Of a stretch of DNA of 64,000 nucleotides, positions 9,370 through 17,204 are shown piece after piece. The stretch is from contig JBAKBP010013148.1 of assembly GCA_037953745.1 (NCBI GenBank), positions 1-64,000 of the forward strand. Reading direction: 5' to 3'. Under the pieces are notes generated by a model. That model worked only from the letters and a program-made list of their open reading frames with translations, searched no databases and was not told the DNA's origin. Within the stretch, counting starts at the first letter, position 1. Each line of letters starts with the position of its first letter. The DNA is from Lithodes maja. Its lineage: Eukaryota; Arthropoda; Malacostraca; Decapoda; Lithodidae. A program made the translations under genes and the position numbers.

Positions 9370-10317
9370 ACCCTGAGAAATAGTGTGAACGCTTGACCCC
9401 AATAAAGCACCTCATCCATCCTATAATTGTCCGTTAACCCCACTATTTTCCACATGAGGATGAATAATTTTGTTCATGAAGTGTTGTATTTGTGTACGCA
9501 TATGTTCTTGACTTTTTACTAGAATATAATCTCCATTATGGTTTAGGGCCAAACTTCTGATAAGGTTGGCAGAAACACCATCATATATGGCGACGGTGAC
9601 AGCACCTGTCCGTGTGTATCTCTCCTCCGTTGTGAATATACAAAAATATAAGTTTAATGTTTGTTTCATTTTACATCCTAACAAAGATTTTTCCCCTATA
9701 TCGGTGGGACCCTGTGGAAGCTATGGTGATGATGGGCAGGAATCCTCGAGTGTGCTCGGAGACCGTCTGAGGCTAGATTTCGACAGTCAGTACACTGGTT
9801 TTAGGTGCATATCACACCCGTTATCTGTAGTAAGGTTACGGATTGGTGTGGCTGTAGAAGCCCACATTCTCAACTCTTATATGCTAAAATATAAACTGAC
9901 TACCTAGATATTCGAGAAACTGAAAGTTGACAAAAAAATCACTCCCTCCATTTCTTGATCGAGTTACTAGAATATTTTTTGGTAGTTCAACTTTTAGTAT
10001 TGGACTCTTCGAGTGTGTTTAAACATAGATATATATAATATATAGTCTTTAGCACTCAGAATTTTTAGTACACTAAAATGGAACAGCACTATTGTCTCGA
10101 GGAGCTAGCAAAGGTATCACCCTATGAAAAAAATCCCCTAATAAGAGTTTTGAAGTATTTTTCAAGGGAACATGCTACTAAATTAGCCAAAAAGGATAGA
10201 CTCGATTTGATGAATATATGTTCACTAGCATATTATGAGACTATTCCCCATATTAGATGCAAATATGAGCTGGGATATATAAGACAATTACACACTGTAC
10301 AACGAAACTAACCCTAG
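9370..10317. repeat. Deleted cassette unit 3 (948 bp)
   Basis: Third copy of the deletion derivative, slightly diverged. Fragment C is at 9421-9684 (minus), with Gly in place of Asp in AIYDGVSAN. Its dispersed-repeat block has ACCCGTTATCTG instead of ACCCTTTAACTG. The last change is shared with the next unit, giving the order of duplication. Confidence 0.85.
10078..10311 (+). pseudogene. ORF A copy 4, truncated and frameshifted
   Basis: As the two previous truncated copies, but with an extra C (ATTCCCCATATT) and a compensating loss of a T in GAGCTGGG. About nine residues after YYETIP are therefore out of frame before the same early stop. Confidence 0.6.
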
Positions 10318-10767
10318 ACCCTGAGAAATAGTGTGAACGCTTGACCCCAATAAAGCACCTCATCCATCCTATAATTGTCCGTTAACCCCACTATTTTCCA
10401 CATGAGGATGAATAATTTTGTTCATGAAGTGTTGTATTTGTGTACGCATATGTTCTTGACTTTTTACTAGAATATAATCTCATTATGGTTTAGGGCCAAA
10501 CTTCTGATAAGGTTGGCAGAAACACCATCATATATGGCGACGGTGACAGCACCTGTCGTGTGTATCTCTCCTCCGTTGTGAATATACAAAAATATAAGTT
10601 AATGTTTGTTTCATTTTACATCCTAACAAAGATTTTTCCCCTATATCGGTGGGACCCTGTGGAAGCTATGGCGATGATGGGCAGGAATCCTCGAGTGTGC
10701 TCGGAGACCGTATGAGGCTAGATTTCGACAGTCAGTACACTGGTTTTAGGTGCATATCACACCCGTT
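10318..10767. repeat. Deleted cassette unit 4 (partial)
   Basis: Starts like the others but has single-base losses in fragment C and around CACCTGTCGTG. It breaks at CACACCCGTTA, where it is joined to AGCAGATACAAG from the 3' half of ORF A. ORF A's promoter and 5' half are lost. Confidence 0.8.
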
Positions 10768-10893
10768 AGCAGATACAAGTAATATTACTATAGAACAAAA
10801 TGGCTCGCCTTCAGAAAGTGCAAAATACAATACCATTAACAAAAAAGGTATCACTGCATCCTTCAACATTATTGGGTGTTTATATAAATAAAA
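10768..10893 (+). pseudogene. ORF A 3' fragment
   Basis: Carries only the C-terminal third (frame of ADTSNITIEQNGSPSES), with an inserted base in GTGCAAAATAC that shifts the frame. It overlaps the 3' end of the ORF B relic on the opposite strand, as in intact units. Confidence 0.6.
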
Positions 10894-11245
10894 TCAACCC
10901 GTAGCAATATGACAAGTTAACTGGGAGACACATACCACCCGCCTCGCTCAAATTAATAATCTTTTTATTCACATCTAAATAATCTTGAATTCCGATAATA
11001 CACGGGCTCTTTGACCATTGTAATTCATCAACCTTTTCCTTAGCGGCCATCTGATGAAGACTAGCTCCTTCAACTTTACCCACCGGAGCCGGACCGCAAA
11101 TTATATTGTCATTGGATGATATACTAGCCGTAGTAAATCTGTCATTTTATTGGGGGGGAACCCTGAGAAATAGTGTGAACGCTTGACCCCAATAAAGCAC
11201 CTCATCCATCCTATAATTGTCCGTTAACCCCACTATTTTCCACAT
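10890..11245 (-). pseudogene. ORF B copy with several frame lesions
   Basis: Compared with the intact copies it has two extra bases in GAGACACATACC, a loss in CCGTAGTAAATC, and an extra G in the GGGGGGGG run, so only short stretches (GKVEGASLHQMAAKE and flanking) remain in frame. Fragment C follows at 11,211-11,393 and is cut where it meets dispersed repeat. Confidence 0.65.
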
Positions 11246-11542
11246 GAGGATGAATAATTTTGTTCATGAAGTGTTGTATTTGTGTACGCATATGTTCTTG
11301 ACTTTTTACTAGAATATAATCTCCATTATGGTTTAGGGCCAAACTTCTGATAAGGTTGGCAGAAACACCATCATATATGGCGACGGCTGTCACCTGTCCA
11401 TGTGTATCTCTCCTCCGTTGTGATATACAAAATATAAGTTTAATTTTTTTGGTTGTTCAACTTTTAGTATTGGACTCCTCGAGTGTGTTTAAACATAGAT
11501 ATATATATAGTCTTTAGCACTCAGAATTTTTAGTACACTAAA

Positions 11543-11911
11543 ATGGAACTCGAGGAGCTAGCAAAGGTATCACCCTATGAAAAAAATCCCCTAATAAGAG
11601 TTTTGAAGTATTTTTCAAGGGAACATGCTAATAAATTATCCAAAAAGGATAGACTCGATTTGATGAATATATGTTCACTAGCATATTATGAGACTATTCC
11701 CATATTAGATGCAAATATGAGCTTGGAATATCTGGCCCATAAGACAATTACACACGGTACAACGAAACTAACCCTAGCAGATACAAGTAATATTACTATA
11801 GAACAAAATGGCTCGCCTTCAGAAAGTGAAAATACAATACCATTAACAAAAAAGGTACCACTGCATCCTTCAACATTATTGGGTGTTTATATAAACAAAA
11901 TCAACCCGTAG
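11543..11911 (+). CDS. ORF A, most intact copy (122 aa), unknown function
   Basis: The only copy open from a promoter-proximal ATG to the natural stop. It begins MELEELAKVSPYEKNPL and so lacks four residues (QHYC) present in the other copies. The N-terminal two thirds look helical and charged (KYFSREHANKLSKKDR, LDLMNICSLAYYE). The C-terminal third is polar and ends LLGVYINKINP. There is no signal peptide, membrane segment or motif I recognise. A TATA box and initiator-like element precede it. Its 3' end overlaps ORF B (11,901-12,251) by 11 bp tail to tail. Such packing is usual in viral or mobile-element genomes and unusual for host genes. Whether it is expressed is unknown. Confidence 0.55.
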   Translation: MELEELAKVSPYEKNPLIRVLKYFSREHANKLSKKDRLDLMNICSLAYYETIPILDANMSLEYLAHKTITHGTTKLTLADTSNITIEQNGSPSESENTIPLTKKVPLHPSTLLGVYINKINP

Positions 11912-12251
11912 CAATATGACAAGTTAACTGGGAGACCATACCACCCGCCTCGCTCAAATTAATAATCTTTTTATTCACATCTAAATAATCTTGAATTCCG
12001 ATAATACCCGGGCTCTTTGACCATTGTAATTCATCAATCGTTTCCTTAGCGGCCATCTGATGAAGACTAGCTCCTTCAACTTTACCCACCGGAGCCGGAC
12101 CGCAAATTATATTGTCATTGGATGATATACTAGCCGTAGTATAATCTGTCATTTTATTGGGGGGAACCCTGAGAAATAGTGTGAACGCTTGACCCCAATA
12201 AAGCACCTCATCCATCCTATAATCGTCCGTTAACCCCACTATTTTCAACAT
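11901..12251 (-). CDS. ORF B copy, 116 codons, unknown function
   Basis: Open from MLKIVGLTDDYRMDEV to SQLTCHIATG; this copy has Leu for Trp at residue 2 and Asp for Asn in TDDYR. It has the same body as the longer 13,246 copy but lacks that copy's 22-residue N-terminal extension, so it may start internally or be a remnant. The stop region overlaps ORF A. No domain is recognised with confidence. A beta-sandwich following a vWA domain is possible, given fragment C next door. Confidence 0.4.
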   Translation of the reverse strand: MLKIVGLTDDYRMDEVLYWGQAFTLFLRVPPNKMTDYTTASISSNDNIICGPAPVGKVEGASLHQMAAKETIDELQWSKSPGIIGIQDYLDVNKKIINLSEAGGMVSQLTCHIATG

Positions 12252-12484
12252 GAGGATGAATAATTTTGTTCATGAAGTGTTGTATTTGTGTACGCATTAT
12301 TATGTTCTTGACTTTTTACTAGAATATAATCTCCATTATGGTTTAGGGCCAAACTTCTGATAAGGTTGGCAGAAACACCATCATATATGGCGACGGTGAC
12401 AGCACCTGTCCGTGTGTATCTCTCCTCCGTTGTGAATATACAAAAATATAAGTTTAATGTTTGTTTCATTTTACATCCTAACAA
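12245..12484 (-). pseudogene. Fragment C copy, frameshifted
   Basis: Matches the other vWA-like fragments up to LVKSQEH. A small insertion (CGCATTATTATG instead of CGCATATG) then shifts the frame, so the helix that follows is lost. Other copies lack this lesion. Confidence 0.4.
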
Positions 12485-12874
12485 ATATTTTTCCCCTATA
12501 TCGGTGGGACCCTGTGGAAGCTATGGCGATGATGGGCAGGAATCCTCGAGTGTGCTCGGAGACCGTCTGAGGCTAGATTTCGACAGTCAGTACACTGGTT
12601 TTAGGTGCATATCACACCCTTTAACTGTAGTAAGGTTACGGATTGGTGTGGCTGTAGAAGCCCACATTCTCAACTCTTATATGCTAAAATATAAACTGAC
12701 TACCTAGATATTCGAGAAACTGAAAGTTGACAAAAAAATCACTCCCTCCATTTCTTGATCGAGTTACTAGAATATTTTTTGGTAGTTCAACTTTTAGTAT
12801 TGGACTCTTCGAGTGTGTTTAAACATAGATATATATATATAGTCTTTAGCACTCAGAATTTTTAGTACACTAAA

Positions 12875-13264
12875 ATGGAACAGCACTATTGTCTCGAGGA
12901 GCTAGCAAAGGTATCACCCTATGAAAAAAATCCCCTAATAAGAGTTTTGAAGTATTTTTCAAGGGAACATGCTACTAAATTAGCCAAAAAGGATAGACTC
13001 GATTTGATGAATATATGTTCACTAGCATATTATGAGACTATTCCCACATTAGATGCAAATATGAGCTTGGGATATCTGGCCCATAAGACAATTACACACG
13101 GTACAACGAAACTAACCCTAGAAGATACAAGTAATATTACTATAAGAACAAAATGGCTCGCCTTCAGAAAGTGCAAATACAATACCATTAACAAAAAAGG
13201 TACCACTGCATCCTTCAACATTATTGGGTGTTTATATAAACAAAATCAACCCGTAGCAATATGA
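12875..13264 (+). pseudogene. ORF A full-length copy with a +1 frameshift (129 codons)
   Basis: Starts MEQHYCLEELAKVSPYEK and keeps the complete N-terminal and middle parts, including the LAHKTITHGTTKLTL stretch missing from truncated copies. One extra A (CTATAAGAACAAAATGG against CTATAGAACAAAATGG) moves the last ~35 codons out of frame, giving a different C terminus (ending KQNQPVAI) that overlaps ORF B by 19 bp. It retains the full N terminus absent from the 11,543 copy, so no single copy is fully intact. Confidence 0.6.
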
Positions 13265-13662
13265 CAAGTTAACTGGGAGACCATACCACCCGCCTCGCTC
13301 AAATTAATAATCTTTTTATTCACATCTAAATAATCTTGAATTCCGATAATACCCGGGCTCTTTGACCATTGTAATTCATCAATCGTTTCCTTAGCGGCCA
13401 TCTGATGAAGACTAGCTCCTTCAACTTTACCCACCGGAGCCGGACCGCAAATTATATTGTCATTGGATGATATACTAGCCGTAGTATAATCTGTCATTTT
13501 ATTGGGGGGAACACTGAGAAATAGTGTGAACGCTTGACCCCAATAAAGCACCTGATCCATCCTATAATTGTCCGTTAACCCCACTATTTTCCACATGAGG
13601 ATAATAGGCTCAAAAATCGCGTCCGGATGTGAGAGGGTTAACATCGACTTGATAAAATTCAT
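13246..13662 (-). CDS. ORF B, longest copy (138 aa), unknown function
   Basis: Starts MNFIKSMLTLSHPDAIF, with an in-frame TGA a few codons upstream that fixes the 5' limit. From residue 23 it is the common ORF B body. Features: a DEVLYWGQAFTLFLRV-like strand-rich stretch (here DQVLYWGQ...LSV), a PAPVGKVEGASLHQMAAKE segment, IIGIQDYLDVNKKI, and a Gly-rich end. No transmembrane segment is evident. The position after a vWA-like fragment in sister units, and the YWGQ stretch, recall the beta domain that follows vWA in some secreted or virus-encoded proteins, but this is weak. Its first 22 codons lie in sequence not shared with the array, so this end may be original or a fusion. It is divergent from the 355-aa gene, 59 bp away. 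Confidence 0.45.
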   Translation of the reverse strand: MNFIKSMLTLSHPDAIFEPIILMWKIVGLTDNYRMDQVLYWGQAFTLFLSVPPNKMTDYTTASISSNDNIICGPAPVGKVEGASLHQMAAKETIDELQWSKSPGIIGIQDYLDVNKKIINLSEAGGMVSQLTCHIATG

Positions 13663-13721
13663 ATCTTCTCAGATTAGCTTATAATTTTAAACATCCAAGT
13701 AAACTGGTCTACAACTGTAAA
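13663..13721. promoter_or_regulatory. 59-bp divergent intergenic region
   Basis: Separates the ATG of ORF B (minus) from the ATG of the 355-aa ORF (plus). It contains ATCTTCTCAGATTAGCTTAT and AAACATCCAAGTAAACTGGTC, both also present in the 222-bp repeats at 16.65-17.2 kb. There is an AT-rich TTATAATTTTAAA core that could serve as a TATA-like element in either direction. Two genes sharing so short a spacer is a virus-like or mobile-element-like layout. Confidence 0.4.
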
Positions 13722-14789
13722 ATGGACGTAAATCTAGATGTACTACGACGGGATGAGAGGGCTAAGAAGCGGGCAGAAGAAAGGGTCAAGATTATGGATA
13801 GAAAAATGCTGGAAAGGAGACAGTGGAAGAAGGGAGAGCAACGAGCGTCTGTAGCAATGGCCAGAAAACTAAACATCGGCTGCCGTGGTGAGAAACATGG
13901 CCAAAAATTGGGTTTCCATATAACGCCCAAACCTAAGAAAGTAACCCGCGATCCTCTGGTAAAATTGTCCAAACTTTCGGCAGTAGATCTCTGCCCATTA
14001 GATATCACCGACCTTAGCTTAGAGTGGCTGACCACGTTGCCAGTTAACATAAACAAACATTACGTAGAATTTTACCTTGACACGGGTTCTGGCATAAATT
14101 TAGTTTCAATGAAAACCGCAAAGATCTTAGGACTTGAGGAGAAATATCCCTATAGATTGGTAAAATACTTAATTGATTGTTGGGAGGGACGAATAATTTG
14201 TTGCGGTTATATCTTCCCAAATGTTGAAGTCTGTCTCATAAATGGGCAGAAATTTTACATGGAAGTCAACGTGATGGAGAGTTCCGGCCCGGACGTAGTG
14301 GGGCTTAATATTATCGGCCGTCCGACTCTCGCTCGCTTAAACGCCGTCCAGCACTTCTCCTACACTTCCCCGAGACTTTATTTCAAATCTCTGTATATGT
14401 TTGATAAACAAATACGCCACAAGATTGGTAATAAAAAACTACCGATACTGAAAGGAAGATTAATGGGTAAAGAGAGGCGCCTCATTGGTAAACAAACCTT
14501 TCACGTTCTCTTGGACTCAGGGATGGGGGGTGGGCTTTGTGTGTTGCCTAGTTGTTCTGAGAGGTTAAACGCGGCCGACATAAAGATCCCCGAAGAATTC
14601 AGGTTTGAAATAGACAAGGGTAAATATATCGGCCATTCAATCACCTATCATAATGGTGATGACGATGACTTGGTCATCGGCCGTAGAATGCTTTGCAAAT
14701 ACTCTTCCCTTTATGATTACAAATATAATACTCTTTACGTCCAACTTGCGAGTGATACTTACAGAGTTAAACTCGACCTGATGTCGTAG
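13722..14789 (+). CDS. Retropepsin-like protein with two active-site motifs (355 aa)
   Basis: A single intronless frame from a clear ATG to TAG. Residues 5-45 form a highly charged Arg/Lys/Glu helix, possibly a coiled coil, followed by a basic linker to about 85. Lobe 1: YVEFYLDTGSGINLVS with Asp120, and the matching hydrophobic-Gly motif VVGLNIIGRPTL at 192-203. Lobe 2: FHVLLDSGMGGG with Asp265, then DLVIGRRML at 316-324. Each lobe therefore has the 'hydrophobic-D-T/S-G' loop and the downstream 'IIGR' signature of retropepsin-type aspartic proteases. Retropepsins normally carry one such motif and act as homodimers; here both halves are in one chain, as in pepsins but with retropepsin-type motifs. 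No reverse transcriptase or integrase is adjacent. A hairpin and AATAAA follow. It could be a captured retroelement protease, a viral maturation protease, or a DDI1-like or SASPase-like derivative. The second site (DSGMGG) may be degenerate. Confidence 0.65.
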   Translation: MDVNLDVLRRDERAKKRAEERVKIMDRKMLERRQWKKGEQRASVAMARKLNIGCRGEKHGQKLGFHITPKPKKVTRDPLVKLSKLSAVDLCPLDITDLSLEWLTTLPVNINKHYVEFYLDTGSGINLVSMKTAKILGLEEKYPYRLVKYLIDCWEGRIICCGYIFPNVEVCLINGQKFYMEVNVMESSGPDVVGLNIIGRPTLARLNAVQHFSYTSPRLYFKSLYMFDKQIRHKIGNKKLPILKGRLMGKERRLIGKQTFHVLLDSGMGGGLCVLPSCSERLNAADIKIPEEFRFEIDKGKYIGHSITYHNGDDDDLVIGRRMLCKYSSLYDYKYNTLYVQLASDTYRVKLDLMS

Positions 14790-14870
14790 CTTGTGGTATT
14801 TCTTATTAACATCTGTTGTCTCGGCGACGTCTTTTATATTTTATTCTAGCTATATTTAGACGATATTATG

Positions 14871-14961
14871 CAGCTTAGGAAGGATATATGGTAGTTAAAA
14901 GGGTTGGTGGAAATATTTTGAAGCCTTATTATTGCTAGAGCTCCTTCCTAAGCTGAATAAA
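14871..14961 (+). terminator. Inverted repeat and poly(A) signal after the 355-aa gene
   Basis: A perfect 14-bp inverted repeat (CAGCTTAGGAAGGA at 14,871-14,884; TCCTTCCTAAGCTG at 14,942-14,955) encloses 57 bases and is followed at once by AATAAA (14,956-14,961), about 165 bp after the stop codon. The AATAAA is a plausible polyadenylation signal. The inverted repeat could be a 3'-UTR hairpin or the ends of a tiny terminal-inverted-repeat insertion. Confidence 0.45.
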
Positions 14962-15245
14962 ATGTCTAATAGTTGCCAGAATATAATGAAAAGGACGTCC
15001 CTGGTACTGAATGGGTTAACCCCTATTGTCTCTGGCCCAGGGAACGTGACCAGGTAGCTACGTGGAGCATCCGTCACGCGAACCCTATACCAAGAATTGA
15101 AATGCTAGGTTTTTCCAGGTTAAATAGGAATGGGAATTTTCCCCAGGCTACCTTTAGGATCAACCTTTCCTGGTACCTGGCGCGGGGTACGAACCTCTGA
15201 AGGGAATTTAACCCCCCTAAAAACCCACAGGTTTTGAGATGCCTT
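14962..15245. other. Noncoding, transposon-like debris
   Basis: Open frames of 60-75 codons exist on both strands but overlap one another and show no protein-like conservation or recognisable motif. Short self-complementary pieces occur (GGGTTAACCCC, GGTACCTGGCGCGGGGTACG). It borders the tRNA-like block that follows. Confidence 0.3.
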
Positions 15246-15345
15246 GGGTGGGGTTCGAACCCTGGTTAGTGACGCACCACCATACGCTAACCCACGGCTA
15301 TCGTTCTGATGGTCGATGGTTCGATCCCACTGAGAGACTAGAAAC
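15246..15345 (-). mobile_element. tRNA-derived SINE-like block with B-box motifs
   Basis: On the minus strand CCGTGGGTTAGCGTATGG (A-box-like, 15,280-15,297) precedes GGGTTCGAACCCC (B-box, about 15,250-15,262). A second B-box-like GGTTCGATCCC lies on the plus strand at 15,318-15,328. The arrangement fits SINE heads, possibly two in opposite orientation. The ends cannot be set from this copy alone, and I do not call a functional tRNA. Confidence 0.5.
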
Positions 15346-15404
15346 ATTTAGTGGCTCACGTGTACTTGCAGTCTAGATTTTCACATTCGGTATAATGTAT
15401 AATT

Positions 15405-15503
15405 TGGTGAATATCACACCCTTTGAATGTAGTCGCGATACGAATGCTATCAGAAACTGTTGACAAAAATGTTGAGTTCCCACAGTTAACGGGGTGTGAT
15501 ATT
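15405..15503. repeat. Imperfect inverted repeat
   Basis: GAATATCACACCC (about 15,406-15,418) pairs with GGGTGTGATATTC (about 15,491-15,503). Both arms belong to the dispersed repeat also present in the cassette array (ATCACACCCTTTAACTG). It is either two copies in opposite orientation or the ends of a small MITE-like element. Confidence 0.5.
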
Positions 15504-15956
15504 CCCTTTTAAAACTAGTGTACTGAATGCTATGACTGTCTCAGACCACAATTTTTGTAACTCTGCCGGTATACTCCATACATACGCCTACCCCTACTTA
15601 AAATAATGTACTGAACGTCTCAAAAAACACTCAAAAAGATTTGTTCTATTTATATGGCGAAATTGGAGACAAAATCGGATAATAAATGGCTGATTCATCA
15701 TCATATTAGGTGAATAAACATGCACTATTCATGAATAAAGCTTTAAATTTACTCGTAACTAAAACATATTTTAAATCCTGAGTTACCCCTACAATTATTT
15801 CGTGTTCTTCGCATGCAAAGAAAACCTGATAATTTGGGGGACTAAACTATTTTATATTAATATTTAGAAGCTGCTCCTGTGTTAGTTTATTCTGTTTTAA
15901 ATGTGTCAAGTGTAGGGTTATTTATTGTATCTTCTGGGGAAAGGGGAGACTATAAT
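15504..15956. other. AT-rich noncoding spacer
   Basis: I see no coding frame, RNA gene or clear repeat here. GAATAAAC/GAATAAAG words near 15,711 and 15,734 could be chance polyadenylation-like signals. Confidence 0.4.
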
Positions 15957-16066
15957 TATAGAGTGTGCCTTCTTGCGGAGAGGAAACTGTGCAGCCATAC
16001 ACCTATTTGGCCTTGGATGCCGTGATCCACCTTGTCGAATGCTTTAGCAACACGACATCCACATTT
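15957..16066 (-). pseudogene. LINE reverse transcriptase fragment
   Basis: The minus-strand translation reads VAKAFDKVDHGI directly followed by QGQIGVWLHSFLSARRHT. These are two adjacent conserved blocks of the non-LTR (LINE, jockey/CR1-like) reverse transcriptase palm. About a dozen residues that normally separate 'VDHGIL' from 'GxIGxWLxSFL' are missing, and no further RT sequence flanks the piece. It is a dead, internally deleted remnant. A (TA)n microsatellite follows at 16,089-16,105. Confidence 0.75.
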
Positions 16067-16107
16067 TCTCCCTCTGTTACCTGACGAGCTATATATATAT
16101 ATATAGG

Positions 16108-16215
16108 GTCCCACCTAGTGAAGTAAAAGTTTGTTAGCTAACCTTACTACAGTTAAAGGGTGTGATATTCACCTAAAACCAGTGTACTGACTGTGGAAAT
16201 CTAGCCTCAGACTGA
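16108..16215 (-). repeat. Inverted copy of the cassette's dispersed repeat
   Basis: GGGTCCCACCTAGTGAAGTAAAAG (16,107 on) is the reverse complement of the 155-bp unit end. The following ACAGTTAAAGGGTGTGATAT and ACCAGTGTACTGACTG are the reverse complement of 7871-7950 in the cassette array. The two repeat families are therefore joined here in a third arrangement. Confidence 0.75.
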
Positions 16216-16651
16216 CCAAATTGCTAAAGCGTCTACAAATCTCCAAGCAGAGTCCACCTAGCCAGACTGAGATGTGGGCACCATCCTAGTTATAATTGCA
16301 TAAAGGAAACCATAAGGGGTCCACGAATTACCGAAGGGGGACACGCTCATCGGTGACACCTGCTCCTGGCGAACTCTACAATAGATAGATAGGGGTCCAC
16401 GAATTCTTACGAGTGGGCTAGAGACTATGACATCCGAGTGTTCAGTGTCATTTCGTATTCTGTACAGTTGGCCAAATAAGTCGTGTCGCCGCTGTCATTA
16501 TAGTTTGCTCGCTGTGTGCTGTATAAATGTCCGTCAGATGTTGAATAGGGTGTGTATAGAGACATACATGTTTGTATATCTCACTCGAAACGATGAATTA
16601 ATGCTTATATAGTGCTAATCCCAATTATTGATCGAGACTAGCCAATACAAA
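16216..16651. other. Noncoding spacer
   Basis: The only repeat seen is GGGGTCCACGAATT at about 16,317 and 16,391. A TATAAAT word at about 16,520 could be a TATA element, but no convincing gene follows on either strand. A 61-codon frame at 16,427 has no protein-like features. Confidence 0.35.
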
Positions 16652-17204
16652 GAGACGGGCCCTAAAAAACTAGAATCTTACTTGATAAAATTCATATCTT
16701 CTCAGATTAGCTTATATTTTTATTTCACACTACAGGATATAAAACAATTATTTTGTAATATTTTGTTTATTTTCGTCCTTCATTCTACAACATGGAAACA
16801 TCCAAGTAAACTGGTCTTGTATGGTGGAGACATGGGATTCAGAGCCCCTAAAAACTAGACTAGCTAATACAAAGAGACGGGCCCTAAAAAACTAGAATCT
16901 TACTTGATAAAATGCATATCTTCTCAGATTAGCTTATATTTTTATTTCACACTACAGGATATAAAACAATTATTTTGTAATATTTTGTTTATTTTCGTCC
17001 TTCATTCTACAACATGGAAACATCCAAGTAAACTGGTCTTGTACGGTGGAGACATGGGATTCAGAGCCCCTAAAAACTAGATTAGCTAATACAAAGAGAC
17101 GGGCCCTAAAAAAACTAGAATCTTACTTGATAAAATTCATATCTTTATTTTTCTACAACATGGAAACATCCAAGTAAACTGTGGTCTTGTACAGTGGAGA
17201 CATG
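16652..17204 (+). repeat. 222-bp tandem repeat, 2 full copies and 1 deleted copy
   Basis: GAGACGGGCCCTAAAAA starts at 16,652, 16,874 and 17,096 (222-bp spacing). The third copy has lost the middle (TCTCAGATTAGC through GTCCTTCATTC) and ends at about 17,204. Part of each unit (CTGGTCTTGTATGGTGGAGA, GATTCAGAGCC, CCTAAAAACTAGACTAGC) is a satellite monomer with about 60 bp deleted. The rest matches DNA at 13,655-13,712 and 19,421-19,482. The array ends about 310 bp before the RNF144A-like start codon. Confidence 0.85.

Larger units (their letters stand above)
6976..13615. repeat. Tandem array of a two-gene cassette (1345-bp full unit, 945-bp deleted unit)
   Basis: Full unit: ORF B (minus), fragment C (minus), a block of dispersed repeat (GTGGGACCCTGTGGAAGC through the CAGTCAGTACACTGG region), then a TATA promoter and ORF A (plus), convergent with the next ORF B. 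ORF B ends at 11,901 and 13,246, a 1345-bp period. Deleted units start at 7481, 8426, 9370 and 10,318 (945, 944, 948 bp). They lack about 400 bp covering the 3' parts of A and B, with the junction CCCTAGACCCTGAG. The fourth deleted unit is cut again at about 10,767, and another deletion at about 11,450 joins fragment-C-side sequence to the ORF A promoter. The array ends at about 13,610, where ORF B continues into unique sequence. Confidence 0.85.

Noticed and set aside
7677..12707. Repeated 113-codon plus-strand ORF in the cassette units
   Set aside because: It runs across the joint of dispersed repeat pieces, opposite fragment C, with no promoter or motif. Its constancy is explained by recent duplication.
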